A DNA stretch of 64,000 nt from contig CM056994.1 of the NCBI GenBank assembly GCA_029891345.1, forward strand, positions 136,964,457 through 137,028,456. Reading direction: 5' to 3'. This DNA comes from Dryococelus australis (lineage: Eukaryota; Arthropoda; Insecta; Phasmatodea; Phasmatidae). Of this stretch, positions 1 through 12,980 are shown in pieces. How positions within the stretch are numbered: the first letter of the stretch is position 1; every line of letters begins with the position of its first letter. The position numbers were made by a program, and so were the translations under genes. Below the pieces are notes generated by a model, which was not told where the DNA came from, made no database searches, and saw only the letters and a list, made by a program, of their open reading frames with translations.

Positions 1-374
1 GCTGAATATTTTTTAAACACCAGTAAATATAAATGTGGTCTTTTATTTTCAGTTTTCTGTTCACCATGAGTGGGAAAATGCTGTGAATTTTTTTAAAATA
101 AATTGATTTATGGGTTTTTTCCTCTCCAGAAATTTTTCGAAATTTGTATAAATCATATATACTATTGGTAAAGTTATAAACTGTTTAAGTGTTGGCATTT
201 GCTCTACCCAAATCCGTTTGCCCGCCATCAACTCCGTCTGTTGCAAAGAGCAGCACTCTACTGGGGACTCGTGCGCGCCGGTCCAGTAGTGCACCACATA
301 GGTTACACCAAAATATGCTAGATCACGAGTGCGGCCAGGGGTGTCAATTAACAGTGCTCATGTCAAGAGCAAGT
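1..374. other. Left flank, unassigned
   Basis: AT-rich for the first 180 bases, then more balanced. I see no recognisable coding domain or repeat end. The last four bases (AAGT, 371-374) are a candidate target duplication of Gypsy element A. Confidence 0.5.
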
Positions 375-1736
375 TGACGTGTTCTTGACCTCCACGTATC
401 CGTTGTGCCTATTTGTTCATCGCAGATGCATTAACCACACAGAAACACTCGACCGATCGACATTAGGTCACGGTCTCGACCAGTGTAGGTTGACAAGAAT
501 GGCATTTACACTTTTATTGCCGCCCTGTAACTCGTGGCTGTGGGTCATAATATTTTACATTCATCACACGAGGTAACTCTTGTGATGAATGGATATGTGG
601 TCTAAACGAGTGTGTCGCGTAAAGATACGACCATTAGATGCAACAGTCATTGGAGGGAACAGTGGGATAAGCAGCGCCGCTATCCGATGTGCGCCATGTC
701 GACACATTCATGTAAATATAACCATTACGACACACCCCGATTTTAATATGTTAATTATAAGAGTCTACATGTAATCATATATCGAGAATCAGCCACCTGA
801 GGCATCATTAAATTTAATATCCCCCTTAAAGTCCGGTGACATTCTCATGATGTCACATTTTAGCCATATCTGGGGTTCCAACGTTCTCGGGTATGTCACC
901 AATGTGTTTTAGTTTTGTAATCATAATTATGTACAATGTCAGTTTCATTTATCATGTTAATCATTAAGTAACGTTTTTTCATGTTTTCATTTTTGGGGCG
1001 GATTCACCAGACCTCCGGGGAAGCCGATGTCACGTTGTTAGTCAGACTTCAGCACAACCGGCAGGGCAGATGGTAAACTCTGTGTACCCCCGTCGGCAAT
1101 TCAATCTAGGCTGCACCTTCTTTCATCGCAATAGTTAACGTAACTCACGAACATTTAAGTACTTTTGGTTAGTCCTGCATCCTGAAGTAGCATACCAGGA
1201 CTTCACGTGCGAGACATGTTTTTACGTAACTCTAACTTAAGGCCTATGCCTTACTTTCCACAGTAGTGACTACCAGCAGGTCCAGAGTGCCGGGTCCGCT
1301 TAACGAAGAATAAGCATTCACAGGTGCAGCAACATTTCATTGTACGTTTGTGGTAATAAAACAGTTATACCATAATTCGACGTGTTTTATTGTAATAACT
1401 CTCCCGAAGTCATCGGGTCCTGCGCCCGCATTGCAGCATAAACTTTAAAGTGTTTTTCAGTATGTTTTGTATTTACGGGGCCAGCCTCCCTCAAGCAGAG
1501 TAAATTCAGTGATAATATAGGTGTGCAAAGTTTTCGACAGCTTTGCCCTAAAGGAAATATTTTATGTTCAACATAATTTAGCTGACAATTAAATTAGTTC
1601 TCATTCATATTGACCGTCATCGGCCTTACGACCCCATTCAACATCGTTATCCGGGCACATCACCATTTCCAGTTCTCCACCTACTCCCAGGCGGGACATG
1701 AACACATCCCAGTACCTCTGGATGCGCAACGCCTCA
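375..1736 (+). repeat. 5' LTR of element A
   Basis: Matches the 3' LTR at 8773-10430 and, in reverse, the solo LTR at 16499-18191 along most of its length. It begins TGACGTG. An AATAAA-type signal lies near 1355. It is about 300 bp shorter than the other two copies. The end is placed where the three copies stop matching. Confidence 0.8.
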
Positions 1737-3094
1737 AGTGGCTTGCCCATCTAGGGCTACTCAAACATCATAGTGCAAGTTCATTCAAATGGCAAGTGGT
1801 TTTCCCAACTCGGGCGAATCAAACAACTGTAGAACACCAGAGTTCAGGAGAGCACAAACAACACGTCGGTAGTCTGTCTAACACAACACGTGGACAACAG
1901 GCTACACGACAAGGGTAACAGTCCGACAAAAGTGCTTCAAGACGAACAGCTACAGTCATTGGTGAGTAACCCGAGAATTTTAGACAGTTTTATAACAATG
2001 GAATTAAGACAGTACAGCCAACACTACAATCAACATCAATAATATGAAGGGTTTTTATGTTTTCATTTGACACACTATTTGTGCAATTATTCATTTGTCA
2101 ATTTGTCAGATTTGTTTTCACTGTCGAGTGCATATGTGATACATCAACAGACGTACAGTGAATCGAGTGGGAAATAACATACGTCAACTGATGTCTTAGT
2201 GAGGGTCTGCATCTGTCAAAACTATCCACTAAGTTAGGTTGTTTACTTGCAACATCATCAAACGTTTTAACTTTTGTAAACATACACTGGTTAGACGTGA
2301 TAACATGTAATACAAAAGAAACAGCTGTAAGGCAAAATATATGCAAGTCGAACACACCCACTCGACACTGCAAGTGTAAATTGTATGTTAAAGTGTACCT
2401 GTACTCAAAACTGCACGGCAGCAAGGCAGCAACACAGCAGATGTGTATACTGTAAGTGCAATAGTGTTTTGTAAACAAATGCATGTGGTGTTTATCGATG
2501 TGTGCAGTAATTGGCAACGGGTATCACGACGATCAAAGTAAAACGGTATTTTAAAACTATACCAGTCAGCACTTTAAGATACAAAAGCAAATCAAAATTT
2601 AATTTCATTATTTCCGGAAATTTCTCAAGAAAATTTTGCAGCATTTTTTAGTAATAAGATTTTCAAACTTTTTCAAAATGAACAAAAAACTTTTTCAGTG
2701 TTTTCTCTTAGACATTAACGAAATTAAAGTGCAACGGTATATTAAATTAATTTTTAAAATTTCCTGAGCATTCTCAAAACTATTAAATACTTTAAGGATT
2801 TTTCACTGACTGTTCAGAAGTCAACAAAATCTTTACAGCCATTTATAAAGAGAATTATTGCAAATCTTTTCAGAGCTGTTGTGCGGCAATCATAAGTCAA
2901 GAGCCCACAACTAATTTTCAAGAAACTTTTCAAGTAATTTTCTCATTTTAAAGCAAGCAGTATACTGGGAAAAAACATGCATCACCCGGGAAGCTGGAAC
3001 ACTTGTTGTCAGCGGGAAGCAAGGCGTCCTGAGAAGTGGTAAATATACCATCCCCCCCAGAAGACAGACTGATGGCCAGCCTTGTAACAACACA
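1737..3094 (+). other. Untranslated leader of element A
   Basis: The stretch between the 5' LTR and the first Gag-region reading frame. The open frames on the minus strand here (for example 2098-2517) match nothing I recognise and look incidental. AT-rich from about 2540 to 2950. Confidence 0.45.
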
Positions 3095-4567
3095 ATGTTT
3101 GACCTTGAAGCCCGCACTCCACGTCACGCGGCGGTACGAGATACTGTCCGGAAGCATTTGAATTGGTGTACAAGCGCAGGCAAAGCGAAATCGTTATGTT
3201 TGTTGTTTGTAAAGCCCACAATATGTACAAATCCATTTAAAGAAGTAATATGTCCGTTTAGGGAAACACAGAATTTGAGAATTCGCAAAGACAGAATAAC
3301 CATGGCAAACATAGCCCGAGTGGTACGCCAGCAATTTTGTGTGCCGACTGTGGCAAAGTACAATCCATGCAAAATAAACAAGGTTTGCCAAGCAAATTTG
3401 TTTGTCTATGTGAACAGCCACACTTAATCGATTTCAACTTCACAGTAAATGAAATTACGCATTGGCAAGATGGCAGGTGAGCGAAACAATTTACATGTGC
3501 AGAAAGAGGAAACTGAACCATAATTTGTGTACAGTGTGCATGTAGTTTTCATCCGGGATGTTTGAGCCGGACTGAAAAGGCAACCACAGATCAGCAAGGT
3601 CATATTTTCTGCAAAACGTGCGAATGCATTATTTTCCGAACAGACAAAATTTCTAAAGCAGTCAAAACAGAACATTTACAAACGCATGAACAGTGTCTAC
3701 AGGAAATTTGTAGGCAAGGGTCACAAGAAACCGTGAAGTGTGAGACGTGTGGACGAGAATGCACTGGCAATGTCTGACCAGGCAGGACGTGGCAAATCGA
3801 TCCGCCAGGAAATTCCGCTGCGGAAATGCGCATTCCCATCGCTGCGGTCAGCAGTCAAGTCAGTAGTAGGGGCGCAATTGTCTAGCCACATCACTGTGCG
3901 CGGGAACATTCAGAATGGTCCAGTGTGCACCAAAGCCCAGTGGCACATTCAACGCCCTTACCCAGAAGAACAGCAGAAAGAGACGTCACAACTCACGCGT
4001 GCCATGTACCCGCAACAAAACGATCATAATAATCCAGAATTATTTACAGCAATCACAAAAGCCGTCGAAGCCGGTACAACCCCGGCCCGATTTCAACGTT
4101 TACAAACGTTTTCAGGCCTACCAAAGGAGGACTCACAGGCATTCCTAAACGACTGCACAACACGTTTAGAGAGATACCAGGTGTGTCAGCAAGAGTGGCC
4201 AAGTTGAATAGGGACTCAATTGGCTGTCGAGGCAAGTAATTGGTGGAAAACAATCAGTCATTATGGTATTGAGTGGGTAGAATTTCTTTACAGCTTTCAT
4301 AGTCGATTTGCCAATACCTACTCCTCATTGCAAGCACAGAGCAGGGCTGTGCTAGAAGTGCAAAAAGCGGGTGAACCCCTGACCACGTTTACAGCGAGGA
4401 AGATACAGCAAATCAAAAACTTTCATCCACACATGACCGAGTGTGAGATCCTCGAAGTAGTTGCGTCAACTGCAAGAGCGGAAAACAGGCTAGCAATGAC
4501 ACTGTTAATACACAGTAGCACGGGGGACTTCATGTGCTCTGCCACATTGCTGGACCAAGCCAGTTGA
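3095..4567 (+). pseudogene. Element A zinc-finger and Gag region (fossil)
   Basis: The 5' part (about 3520-3630) encodes half of a PHD-type zinc finger: C-x2-C-x4-H-x2-C followed by C-x2-C. Another Cys pair lies near 3740. From about 4070 the translation resembles a retrotransposon Gag core: a stretch with FSGLPKEDSQAFLNDC, then a Trp-Trp pair near 4230 and a long helical segment to 4567. A nucleocapsid-like knuckle of the form C-x2-C-x6-H-x4-C follows at about 4780-4830. Elements B1 and B2 have the same order of parts. Gag packages the RNA; what the PHD-type finger does here is unknown. The region is broken. Confidence 0.75.
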
Positions 4568-4939
4568 GAGCAAAACGCCGCGACTAAAGACGGTGACGGG
4601 TATCATTCGTGCCAGAGAAAAGAGGCAGAACAGAGGGAGCGGATTGAGGAGCAACCGGCTGTGAACAAGGTAGTAGGAGCAGGTGCATTCCGGACAAGAA
4701 CATACCCCAAACCCAGGATGGCAGAGTGAACATCAGCAACCTCGGCCATGGTAGGATGTCAACTTGATCCGCCATTTGCGTGCCTTTATTGCAAAAGAGA
4801 AGGAAAAATGCATTGGCATAATCAGTGCCCAAAACGTAACCAACCGCAGAACATCAACAAACCACCGACGGGAAACGGACTGTGGGGGTAGGCGAGCCCT
4901 ACTCTCACTACCCCAGGGCAAAGGGCCCTGTTGTACAAT

Positions 4940-6195
4940 GCCTCCTCAACAAATAGAGCAGGCAGAAATCAAAAGTCAGCAACGAAGCATACAGCAAATC
5001 AACAAAACACAAAACAGAATAATGAGAATTGAAGTACATTTAAATGAGCAACCAGGCCATGCATTAATAGACACAGCAGCCAGTCATAATTTAGTGCATG
5101 TCGGATTCATGGACACGAGCAATATTACACCTCGCAACGAAGCAGAACATGGAAGAATAAATGGGAGAGACACTAACTACCATTCGAATTAGAGATGTGG
5201 ACACCATCAGCATAGCCCTCGTGTCTGTGGACCTACAGTAGGATGCCATCTTGGGTGTACCCTGGCTTAGCGAACAAAAAGCCATTTTTGAGCCAGCCAC
5301 CAGTAAGATCCATTTCGGCATGAAAGAAAGGCAAACAGTGTACGACAACGAATCCCGACCCACTGGCAACGAGCCCAGAGTACAAGACGAACTCAATCAT
5401 GCGGTCCCTCTAGAATATACAGAGATGGTGCAATGCATACTGGACGAACGACATGAAGTATTTGTGGTAGGAGACCCACTTCGTTGAATGACAGTAGCTA
5501 AGCATTGTATTCGACTGGAACATGACTGACCAATCTACTCTGGACCCAGAAATTACCAGCCACATCAATGGCCATCATTAAAGATAAAATTGAAGAAATG
5601 CTAGCTGAGGGTGTGATTGAACCCACCTGCAGCCACTACAACAGCGCGATCACCTTGGCACCCAATAAATATGGCACGAGGTGCTTCTGTGTGGATTTTA
5701 GAGCAATCAATAAAATCACACTGAGTGCCCTACCTCCCTACATAAGTGTCAAGGATTCATTGCCTACCTTGGGCAAGGCTAAGATGATGACATCATTGGA
5801 CCTGCACAGTGGGTACTGACAGGTGCCAATAAAACCTGCAGACCATCACACACGGTGTTCACAGCCCCAGATGGGAGAAGGTTCCACTCCGGTGCAATGC
5901 TCTTCAGCTTGAAGTGCGCACCGGCAACTTTTCAGACAGTGATGGTCCAGGTACTCGACGGGTATATTGGAGATTTTGCCCTCGCATACCTGGATGACAT
6001 GGTCATCTGGTCCGAAACTTGGGATGACCACATCCAACACCTGTCACTAGTCTTGGAGAGACTAGCCAACAAAAAGTTGTGTGCGAACCGCAAGTGTCAC
6101 ATTGGCCATCCATGCATATAGTTTCTTGGACACATAGTCGATGTGCACGGAAGCTGGCCATCCCAAGAGCATTTGCCCCTCATTACTGACTATGA
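4940..6195 (+). pseudogene. Element A protease and reverse transcriptase region (fossil)
   Basis: A retropepsin-like active-site segment (ALIDTAASHNLV) lies near 5060-5100, followed by a stretch like the protease C-terminus (AILGVPWL) near 5250. Reverse transcriptase follows from about 5560. It includes the region around FCVDFRAINK and the catalytic YLDDM box near 5990. The family is Ty3/Gypsy by sequence style and domain order. The region is broken. Confidence 0.85.
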
Positions 6196-6201
6196 GGCGC
6201 C

Positions 6202-6990
6202 GTGCACAAGGAAGCAACAGAGGAATTCTTCAGGTTGGTGAACTGGCTGTGGGAAAACATACAGAATTTTGCAACCATAACCGCACCACTAACTAATATG
6301 TTGTCATCCAACATAAATTATGTGTGGACAGCAGAACACCAAGGAAGTTTTCAAGAGATAAAGAGCAAATTAAGGGAGTGCAAGACATTGGTTCGACACG
6401 ACCCAGGTTGCCATTTATATCTTCAGACAGACGCAAAAGAGAAGGGATTGGGAGCAGTTCTTTATCAAATTGGAGTTAACCAAGAGAAGTGCATCATTGA
6501 ATACAGCAGTGCAAAGTTCGGGGAAACTAAGGGTAAATACAACGTGAACGAGCAAGAGTGTATGACAATAGTGTGTGCAGTGAAATTGTACAGGACATGC
6601 CTAGAGTACCAATGGTTCAAACTACGAACTGACAACCAGTGCTTACTCTGGCTTCACACCATGAAAGAAGCCAGGAGCAAATTAGTACGCTGGACACTCC
6701 TCCTCCAAGCATATAATTTCGAGGTGGAACATGTAACAAGAGCTGAGAATCAGCTAGCAGAAGAGCTCTTATACGCACCAGGTGAAATGGTGGCAGTGGA
6801 CCAAGAAGAGTGGGACGACCTACTCCCCCCTATCGAAGCCAACCACCCAACAACTGGCGAGGGCCGCGTGAGGTGTGCCGCCATCGAGGCTCCTGAGGAA
6901 ACAGAACTCGAGGTCGATGACTTGCAGGACAACATTTTAACTGCACATCTTCAGTGTACAGACTCGTGTCACCTCCATCATGAAGAGTGA
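6202..6990 (+). pseudogene. Element A RNase H region (fossil)
   Basis: A 262-codon stretch. Its start is like the RT connection and RNase H entry, with LQTDAKEKGLGAVLYQ near 6420-6470 as the Gypsy RNase H first-aspartate motif. A TDNQCLLWL segment near 6630 and a VTRAENQLAEELL segment near 6735 are the usual later RNase H landmarks. The C-terminal 60 residues are acidic and link to the integrase. It is the best preserved part of the element. Confidence 0.88.
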
Positions 6991-7905
6991 ACAGCAACGG
7001 TGGCGAATGAATGGCACACGCATCGAGACACGACCGCATCGTCCTGAAGCAACCTGGAAGCTGTACCTGCCAAAAAGTACACGATCGCAGGTACTACATC
7101 ATGTATATGTTGCAAGATTTGCAGGCCACCATGGCGCATCACAAACCACAGGAAATGTGCAGAACCATTTCATTGGCCCGGCATTACCAGAGAAGTCCAG
7201 TAGTACATTAGGGACTGCATAAAGTGTAATCTCTGCAAGAGTAGGAGAGCAGATGAGGTAACACAACAACAACCACAGAAGCCACAGGAGTCATTCGAGT
7301 TCATCTTGCTGGACCTGATGGGGCCATATCCATGCACCCCTATCTGCAAGAGATTCATTCTTGTGGTGCGTGACTCGTTCTCAAGATGGGCGGAAGTATA
7401 CCCAGTTTCCAGTGCATGGGCACACAACATTGTCCGTGTACTGGAGACCATATTCTACCCCCGATGGGGCTACCCACACACTCTCTTAACAGACAATGGT
7501 ACACAATTTACGGTAAAGTATTGGAGACAATTATGTACCAGGTGGGTAGTCCAGCATCATACAACAGCCACGTAATAACTGCGGGCCAACCAAACTAAGA
7601 GGAGGAATCAAGACCTCAAAACTCAGTTGTGCCTGTGGGTATGATCAAATCATGCAAGTTTGGCTGAACATCTGCCCACTGCCTTGTTCACAATCAGACG
7701 GAGGGTGAACCTAGCCACAGGTCAATCACCAGCCTCTATTTGGCAGGGAAGGGAGCTGCCCCTTTCTGGGGAATTCAGAATCCGACAGGCAAACAGTGAT
7801 ACAACAAAAAGCGCAGCAGGCAAACGACAGCACCTAGAGCAAGACCTGGAAAATGCACACATTCACCAGGAGAGGTACATAGGACAATATCCTATTGTTG
7901 GCTAG
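6980..7905 (+). pseudogene. Element A integrase region (fossil)
   Basis: The N-terminal HHCC zinc domain is recognisable: HHVYVARFAGHHG near 7098-7140 and CIKCNLC near 7215. The catalytic core shows LLDLMGPYP near 7310 (first Asp) and LLTDNGTQFT near 7485 (second Asp). A later segment at 7660-7900 (HLPTALFTIRRRVNLATGQSP) is the usual end of the core in Gypsy integrases. The region is broken. Confidence 0.85.
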
Positions 7906-8772
7906 CAACAACACGCCCAGCCATACAAGGACCCAGTGCAGAAACTCCTGAGCAAGGCAAAAGGCCCAATGACCAAAAGTATGTAGCAGAAATACCCAAT
8001 GGTGGAGCAGAGGCAAGCTCACGCACAAATGGGAGTGCTCTTCGGCACCTTTTTGCCACTGCCACACCCAGTAGTCATATGCCCATATGGTTAGCAGGGG
8101 AAGAAGAGGAGCAAGGGGAGAGATCACACCGTCTCAAACATATAATGACATCAACATAGCAGGCGCTGCAAACCGAAGTGAGCCAGACTGGACTGTCACG
8201 ACACCCAGTGTAAAGACACTGACTATGGAAGACACCATACAAAGCGAGTCAATGTGGGCAACTGCGGACCTGATCAGCTCACAGGGAAGCTGCCCATAAG
8301 ACTTCGCCATGGCACCAACGAAGACTAAAATATCGGTTGACCTCGCATCGAAGGACCGCATCAGAGGTGCAGGGGAAGGTTCATAGGAAGGAGCATCAAG
8401 TCCAGCAACGAACAGTAGAAGAAGGAGAATCGAGGGGTCTGAAGAGCAGCGACAGCATCAGCAACAGCGACGACGAGTCGATAGAAGAGCGGGTCTCGGC
8501 TCCCCCCTCCACTGCTCCAAGCATCAGATGTGCATCGGCCGGCGTACACCACTTGCAACAGGAACAACCCCCTTCGGCGAGCACGTGCAGCGGCACATCA
8601 CCATCAGCACAGTCATTACCCTGGAGCATTGGCAGGCAGCAAAGCATCACTGCATGCCTTACAACCGGAGGCCTCGCAACCAGCTACGACATCAGACATC
8701 TTGTTGTACCTAGTGGCATGGTAGTCCCTTGGGGGTTTGCAAGGACCAAGCAGTCACCAGAGAGGGGGGTGT
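7906..8772 (+). other. Element A region between integrase and 3' LTR
   Basis: Contains an open stretch at 8337-8834 rich in Ser, Glu and Gln that runs into the 3' LTR. Element B2 has a similar Ser/Glu-rich segment in the same place (35144-35548), so it is probably the tail of the pol polyprotein rather than an envelope gene. I see no membrane segment. The purine tract just before 8773 is the likely polypurine tract. Confidence 0.5.
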
Positions 8773-10430
8773 TTGATGTGTTACTGATGTATTCGTTTCC
8801 CTTGTGCCTGTTTGTTCCATCGCTGATGCATTAACCACAATTAACACTCGAACAATCGACATTATTTAACGGTCTCGATCAGTGCATGTTAACAAGAATG
8901 GCGTTTACCCTTTTATTGCGGCCCAGTGACTTGTGGCAGCAGGTCATAATATTTTACATCCATCACAAGAATTAACTGTCGTTATGAATGTATATGTGGC
9001 CTAAACGAGTGTGTCCCATGAAGTCACAATCGTTAGATGCAACAGCCATTGGAGTGAACACAGGGATAAACAGCACTGCTTATTCCCACAGCTTTCTGAT
9101 GTGCACGATGTCGACGTGTCCCGTGGCCGAATCCGGAGTGTGAAGTGGCTCCAAGTAGTGTCAAAAGACGGGGAATCAAATTCCTGCAGGAAGCGAAAAT
9201 TGGCGAGCGACTCTCTATCCACATTGATTAATTAAATAGGGAAACCACCCACTGCAACATATAGAGTAGATAACATGCCATAGAAGAAAGGACGTAGCTC
9301 CACCCCTAGTGACGAGATCCGGGTGTCATCACATCCACATTCATTCCTGTAATCATAACCATTATGACAAATGCCGATTTTAATATGTTAATTATAAGAG
9401 TCTATATGAAATCATCTACCGAGAATCAGTCACTTGAGGCATCATTTCATTTAATATCCCCCTTCAAGTACGGTGACATTCTCATGATGTCACACTCTTA
9501 GCCATATCTGGGGCTCCGGCATTCACGGGTATGTCACCAATGTGTTTTAGTTTAGTAATCATAATTATGTTCAATGTCAGTTTCATTTATCATGTTGATT
9601 ATTAATTATTTTTTTATGTTTTCATTTTTGGCGCCAGAGTCGCCGGACGTCTGGCGAAGCCGACGCCATGTTGTTAGTCAGATTTCAGTACTCCAGACAA
9701 CCAGCAGGGCAGACAGTAAGCTCCGCGTACCCCTCTTGGCAATTTAATCAAGGCTGCATTTTCTTTCATCGCAATAGATAACATAACTCAGGAACACTTA
9801 AGTATTTTTAGTTAGTCGAGAGGAGGTCTCTCTGCATCCTTAAGAAGCATACGAGGACTTCACATGCGAGACATGTTTTTACGTAACTCTAATTGAAGGC
9901 CTACAGCTTACTTTTCATAGTAGTGACCACCGGTAGGTCCAGAGTGCCAGGCCCACTTAACCAAGGGCACACATTTTCATGTGCAGCAACATATGGTACC
10001 TTTCCAGTAGTGAAACAGTCATACAATCATTTGACATGTTTTATTGTATTAACTCTCCAGAGTTCATCAGGTCATGCAACCTCACAGCAGCATAATCTTC
10101 AAAGTGTATTTCAGTGTATGTTTTGTATTTACTTGGCCTGCCTCCCTCAAGCAGAGTAAATACAGTGATAATATAGGCATGCGAAGTGGCTGACAGTTTA
10201 GCACCAAAGGAAATATTTTATATCCAACATAATTTAGCTCACAATTAAATTAGCTTTCCTTCATATTGACTGTGTATCCAGATTCACCATCGGCCATCGG
10301 CCGTACGACCCCATTCAACATAGTTCTCTCTACCAAACATGGTGCCTGGCATGTAACCAGTTCCTGTTCTCCACCTGCTCTAAGGCGGGACACAAACACA
10401 TCTCAGCACCTATGGAGGTGCAAAGCATCC
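8773..10430 (+). repeat. 3' LTR of element A
   Basis: Begins TGATGTG right after a G-rich purine tract. It matches the 5' LTR and the solo LTR at 16499-18191. The end is placed before AAGT at 10431. Confidence 0.85.
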
Positions 10431-10434
10431 AAGT

Positions 10435-11439
10435 GCAACACAAAGAAGAGCAAGGTGCGGTGGAAACACGTGCGCCCGTGCACACATGTTATAAAATGAG
10501 ATCCAGTGAAATGGGGCATAAGTCAATTTGTGTTAATTAGGAGATGCTCAAGTGCGCCTGTTCACTGAACATGCCTACATAAAGCCTTATGGTATTTTAA
10601 GTGCCGCAGCGGGCCTCAGTGTACTTGTGCAAACTTTTCTGTACTTTTTATTTCTCATCCGTTTCATCCTCACCTTATTTTATCGACTCCTCCCCTTCCC
10701 CCGGTTTAGTTTCGCCTGGGAAGGCATAACTTTAACCATAATATTTTGTAGCGATGTGCCGTTTTGTACAGTGTAACCCTGCCGGCGGGTTAAGCCTGGC
10801 AACTGTTTGTAAAGTTGTTTCCTAGGGGAACGTATAATAAAAACCCAGTGAACTTACTAAAGTATGCATCTTCATTAGGTTTGCCTACAGGCTATAGGGG
10901 TACAGGCCCCTCACCTTTCCCTCCAATTCATAAGTGTATTATGTCAAGTGCTTTTACTTATATTTCAATGTTTTGTATTTTTGTTTGCATAATTGATGGG
11001 TGCATGAGTCGCTCTAAGACCTCACAGTGTAGCAAGCATAATATTGGTAACATGTATTTATTAACTACAATGGATGGAGCACCACTGGAAGAATACCACC
11101 TTGGCTGTTGGCACACGACATGGAGAGAGTCAGCTATACCTACAATAACTTGACATTACACTACTGCAATATCTGGTACCCAAGAACTACAGCAGAAATT
11201 TCGTGAGAAATGCTGGTAGATATCCTACCAGATCCTACCCTACTCCCAACCTTAAAGTAGACCACATTTGCTCCACCATCCTACCGGGAAATGTTGCCCA
11301 AATTAGTGGCTACGCCCAAATTTTCCTGGCATTGGACCAATCTGCTATTTTTTCCAATTTTTTCCAATTTTTCCCCGAAATTTTCAAAATTTCAATATTT
11401 CAGTTAGAAGCTTCCCCGCTTTCTCTGACCAAGGCCAAC
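10435..11439 (+). other. Possible leader or old LTR-like DNA upstream of B1
   Basis: No coding domain seen. The stretch 10690-10860 (a CGCCTGGGAAGGCATAA-type segment followed by an AATAAA-type signal) weakly resembles 39380-39520. It may be the 5' end of element B1 or a remnant of another LTR. I could not find a B-type LTR end here. Confidence 0.3.
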
Positions 11440-11814
11440 ACCAAGGAGGCATGCAGAAGAACTACTGTTCACAACCAGAGCCATGGGATGCTGCCACGAT
11501 GCCCCAGTATGCCAGACAACCAACGGACATGGTCAGTGCGAAAAAGCGTGTGGAATCTGAAAGGACGCAGCCATCACAGCAACTGCGAAGGAGAAGCGAG
11601 AAGGGGAAGACGACAGCGGCCATCTTGGTGTACGGTGATGTCAGCCATGCCATGCCAGCCAGATGCCAGCAGGACAAAGGGGTTGCAAAACCTCCCCTTC
11701 CACACATGTCGCCGGCGTTCGAGGAGAACGAAGAGGAAAGAGAAGAGTGGGAAGTAGGAAAATAAAATCGCCTCCTTCTCGCACTACCCGCTCATCGCAC
11801 GCTGGCAGTCGGCT

Positions 11815-12060
11815 GTGCGACTGCCGACCATTGACCCCTGCCTCACGCTGTGCCATACAGGTCTGCCTCGCCATGTATTCAGCTACACCATGCCACACTC
11901 CCGACTGTGCTCCTGCATACGGTGGAACTGTGTCGGCTCTGACCACATGGACTTGTTCATCAACAACATGGCTGGTCTGATACTGAGTGACGCAACAGCA
12001 TTGCTGTGTCCGTACTGCCTGTGCCTACTTCCGTATGACTTAATTGCAAATTACGAGTGA
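11815..12060 (+). pseudogene. Cys-rich segment upstream of the B1 PHD ORF (fossil)
   Basis: A short open stretch with a C-x2-C pair near its end (CPYCLCLLP). Element B2 has a similar Cys-rich piece at the same relative place (31412-31885, with FCRKCLRP). It may be a further zinc module of the Gag precursor. The weak similarity makes this tentative. Confidence 0.35.
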
Positions 12061-12114
12061 AGCACAAAATATTGCAAATGCGAATGTCAGTCCAGCCCAG
12101 CGAACAACAGCATC

Positions 12115-12798
12115 GTGGTCGACCGCGAAAGTGATGACAGGCAAAACACAGACTCAGAAACCCCGGAACAAAAATTCATTATGGACTTTTCAGACAATCA
12201 AACAGTAGATTGGTGCCACGATCTACTTTGTCCTGTTCGGGGCACACTTCTCTTAAAGTGTAAACAGTGTAATAACTGGTATCACACCAAGTGCCTGGAT
12301 CGGAATAAACTGCAAACCATTAATAAGTTAATGTTTCTATGCAGACACTGCAATGTACAACCAGTCCCACCCAGGAATATTCCATACAATGGGGTCAATT
12401 TCTTTGGTGAGCTGCAGTGTATGAATACGTTTGATCGTTCAGGGTGCTCAGGAAATTTAAACGGAGGAGTTCACAACTGCAGTACATGCAACATTAGGGT
12501 ACATCAAAAGTGTCGGACCGAGATGGAGCAGCAGACAACAGAGGAGAAAGAGTTCATCTGTGGAGACTGCATGGCCACGAGGAAGGAGATGCCTGCCACA
12601 CCGGACATTCATAGTACGAACGCGGTGTCGCCCAGGACTTCTGCGCCCGAGTCACAGCTAACATCCGCAACTACCCTTCCATACATCTCTCTGCCAACCA
12701 TACCAATCACACCCTATGTTCTGCCAATGCAGACCTATTACTCCACACTGATGTACACCCTGCACTTTCCTGCAATATTACCCGGTATGCAAAATTAA
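12115..12798 (+). pseudogene. B1 Gag-precursor ORF with two tandem PHD-type fingers
   Basis: A 227-codon open stretch. At about residues 32-79 the Cys/His spacing is C-x4-C-x9-C-x2-C-x4-H-x2-C-x15-C-x2-C with WYH before the fourth ligand pair, which is the C4HC3 PHD consensus including its signature Trp. A second, looser copy follows at about residues 102-152: C-x8-C-x9-C-x2-C-x4-H-x2-C-x15-C-x2-C. The rest is Pro/Thr/Ser-rich linker. PHD fingers typically read histone H3 tails, so a role in chromatin targeting is an inference. It sits where A and B2 have comparable fingers, directly upstream of the Gag core. It could be a captured host finger or an old part of this lineage. Confidence 0.8.
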
Positions 12799-12980
12799 TT
12801 TCCGATATCCACACTATTTCCCAATGTACAACTAGCTGTCAATGGTGCTGTAGAAACAACGCCCAGTAGAAGCAACAGGACAGATTCGCAGTTTCGACAG
12901 ACACCAACTCGCTTCCAACCACTGCCAACATTCTCCAGGCAGTTAAATAAAAATACATCCACCTTCCCCAGAACTGTACC

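Larger units (their letters stand above)
375..10430 (+). mobile_element. Ty3/Gypsy LTR retrotransposon fossil, element A
   Basis: A Gypsy-type element about 10 kb long with two LTRs and, in order, a zinc-finger/Gag region, protease, reverse transcriptase, RNase H and integrase. The order RT-RH-IN is that of Ty3/Gypsy. Both LTRs start with TGAYGTG, and AAGT occurs just outside each end (371-374 and 10431-10434; the right boundary is uncertain by a base or so). A purine-rich tract precedes the 3' LTR at about 8758-8772. In a stretch of about 130 bases aligned by eye the LTRs differ at roughly 15% of positions, so the insertion is old. The coding part is broken in many places (more than ten by impression). 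It shares LTR ends and Gag layout with B1 and B2. Confidence 0.88.

Noticed and set aside
2098-2517. 139-codon minus-strand frame in the element A leader
   Set aside because: No similarity or motif; Cys/His-rich by composition only, and antisense to the element.
8337-8834. Possible envelope gene between integrase and 3' LTR of element A
   Set aside because: No signal peptide, no membrane segment and no Cys pattern; it resembles the tail of B2 pol instead.
11640-11980. Overlapping frames of about 100 codons on both strands near 11.7 kb
   Set aside because: The region is GC-rich and stop-poor on both strands; frames there disagree and only the Cys-rich one in line with Gag was kept, tentatively.
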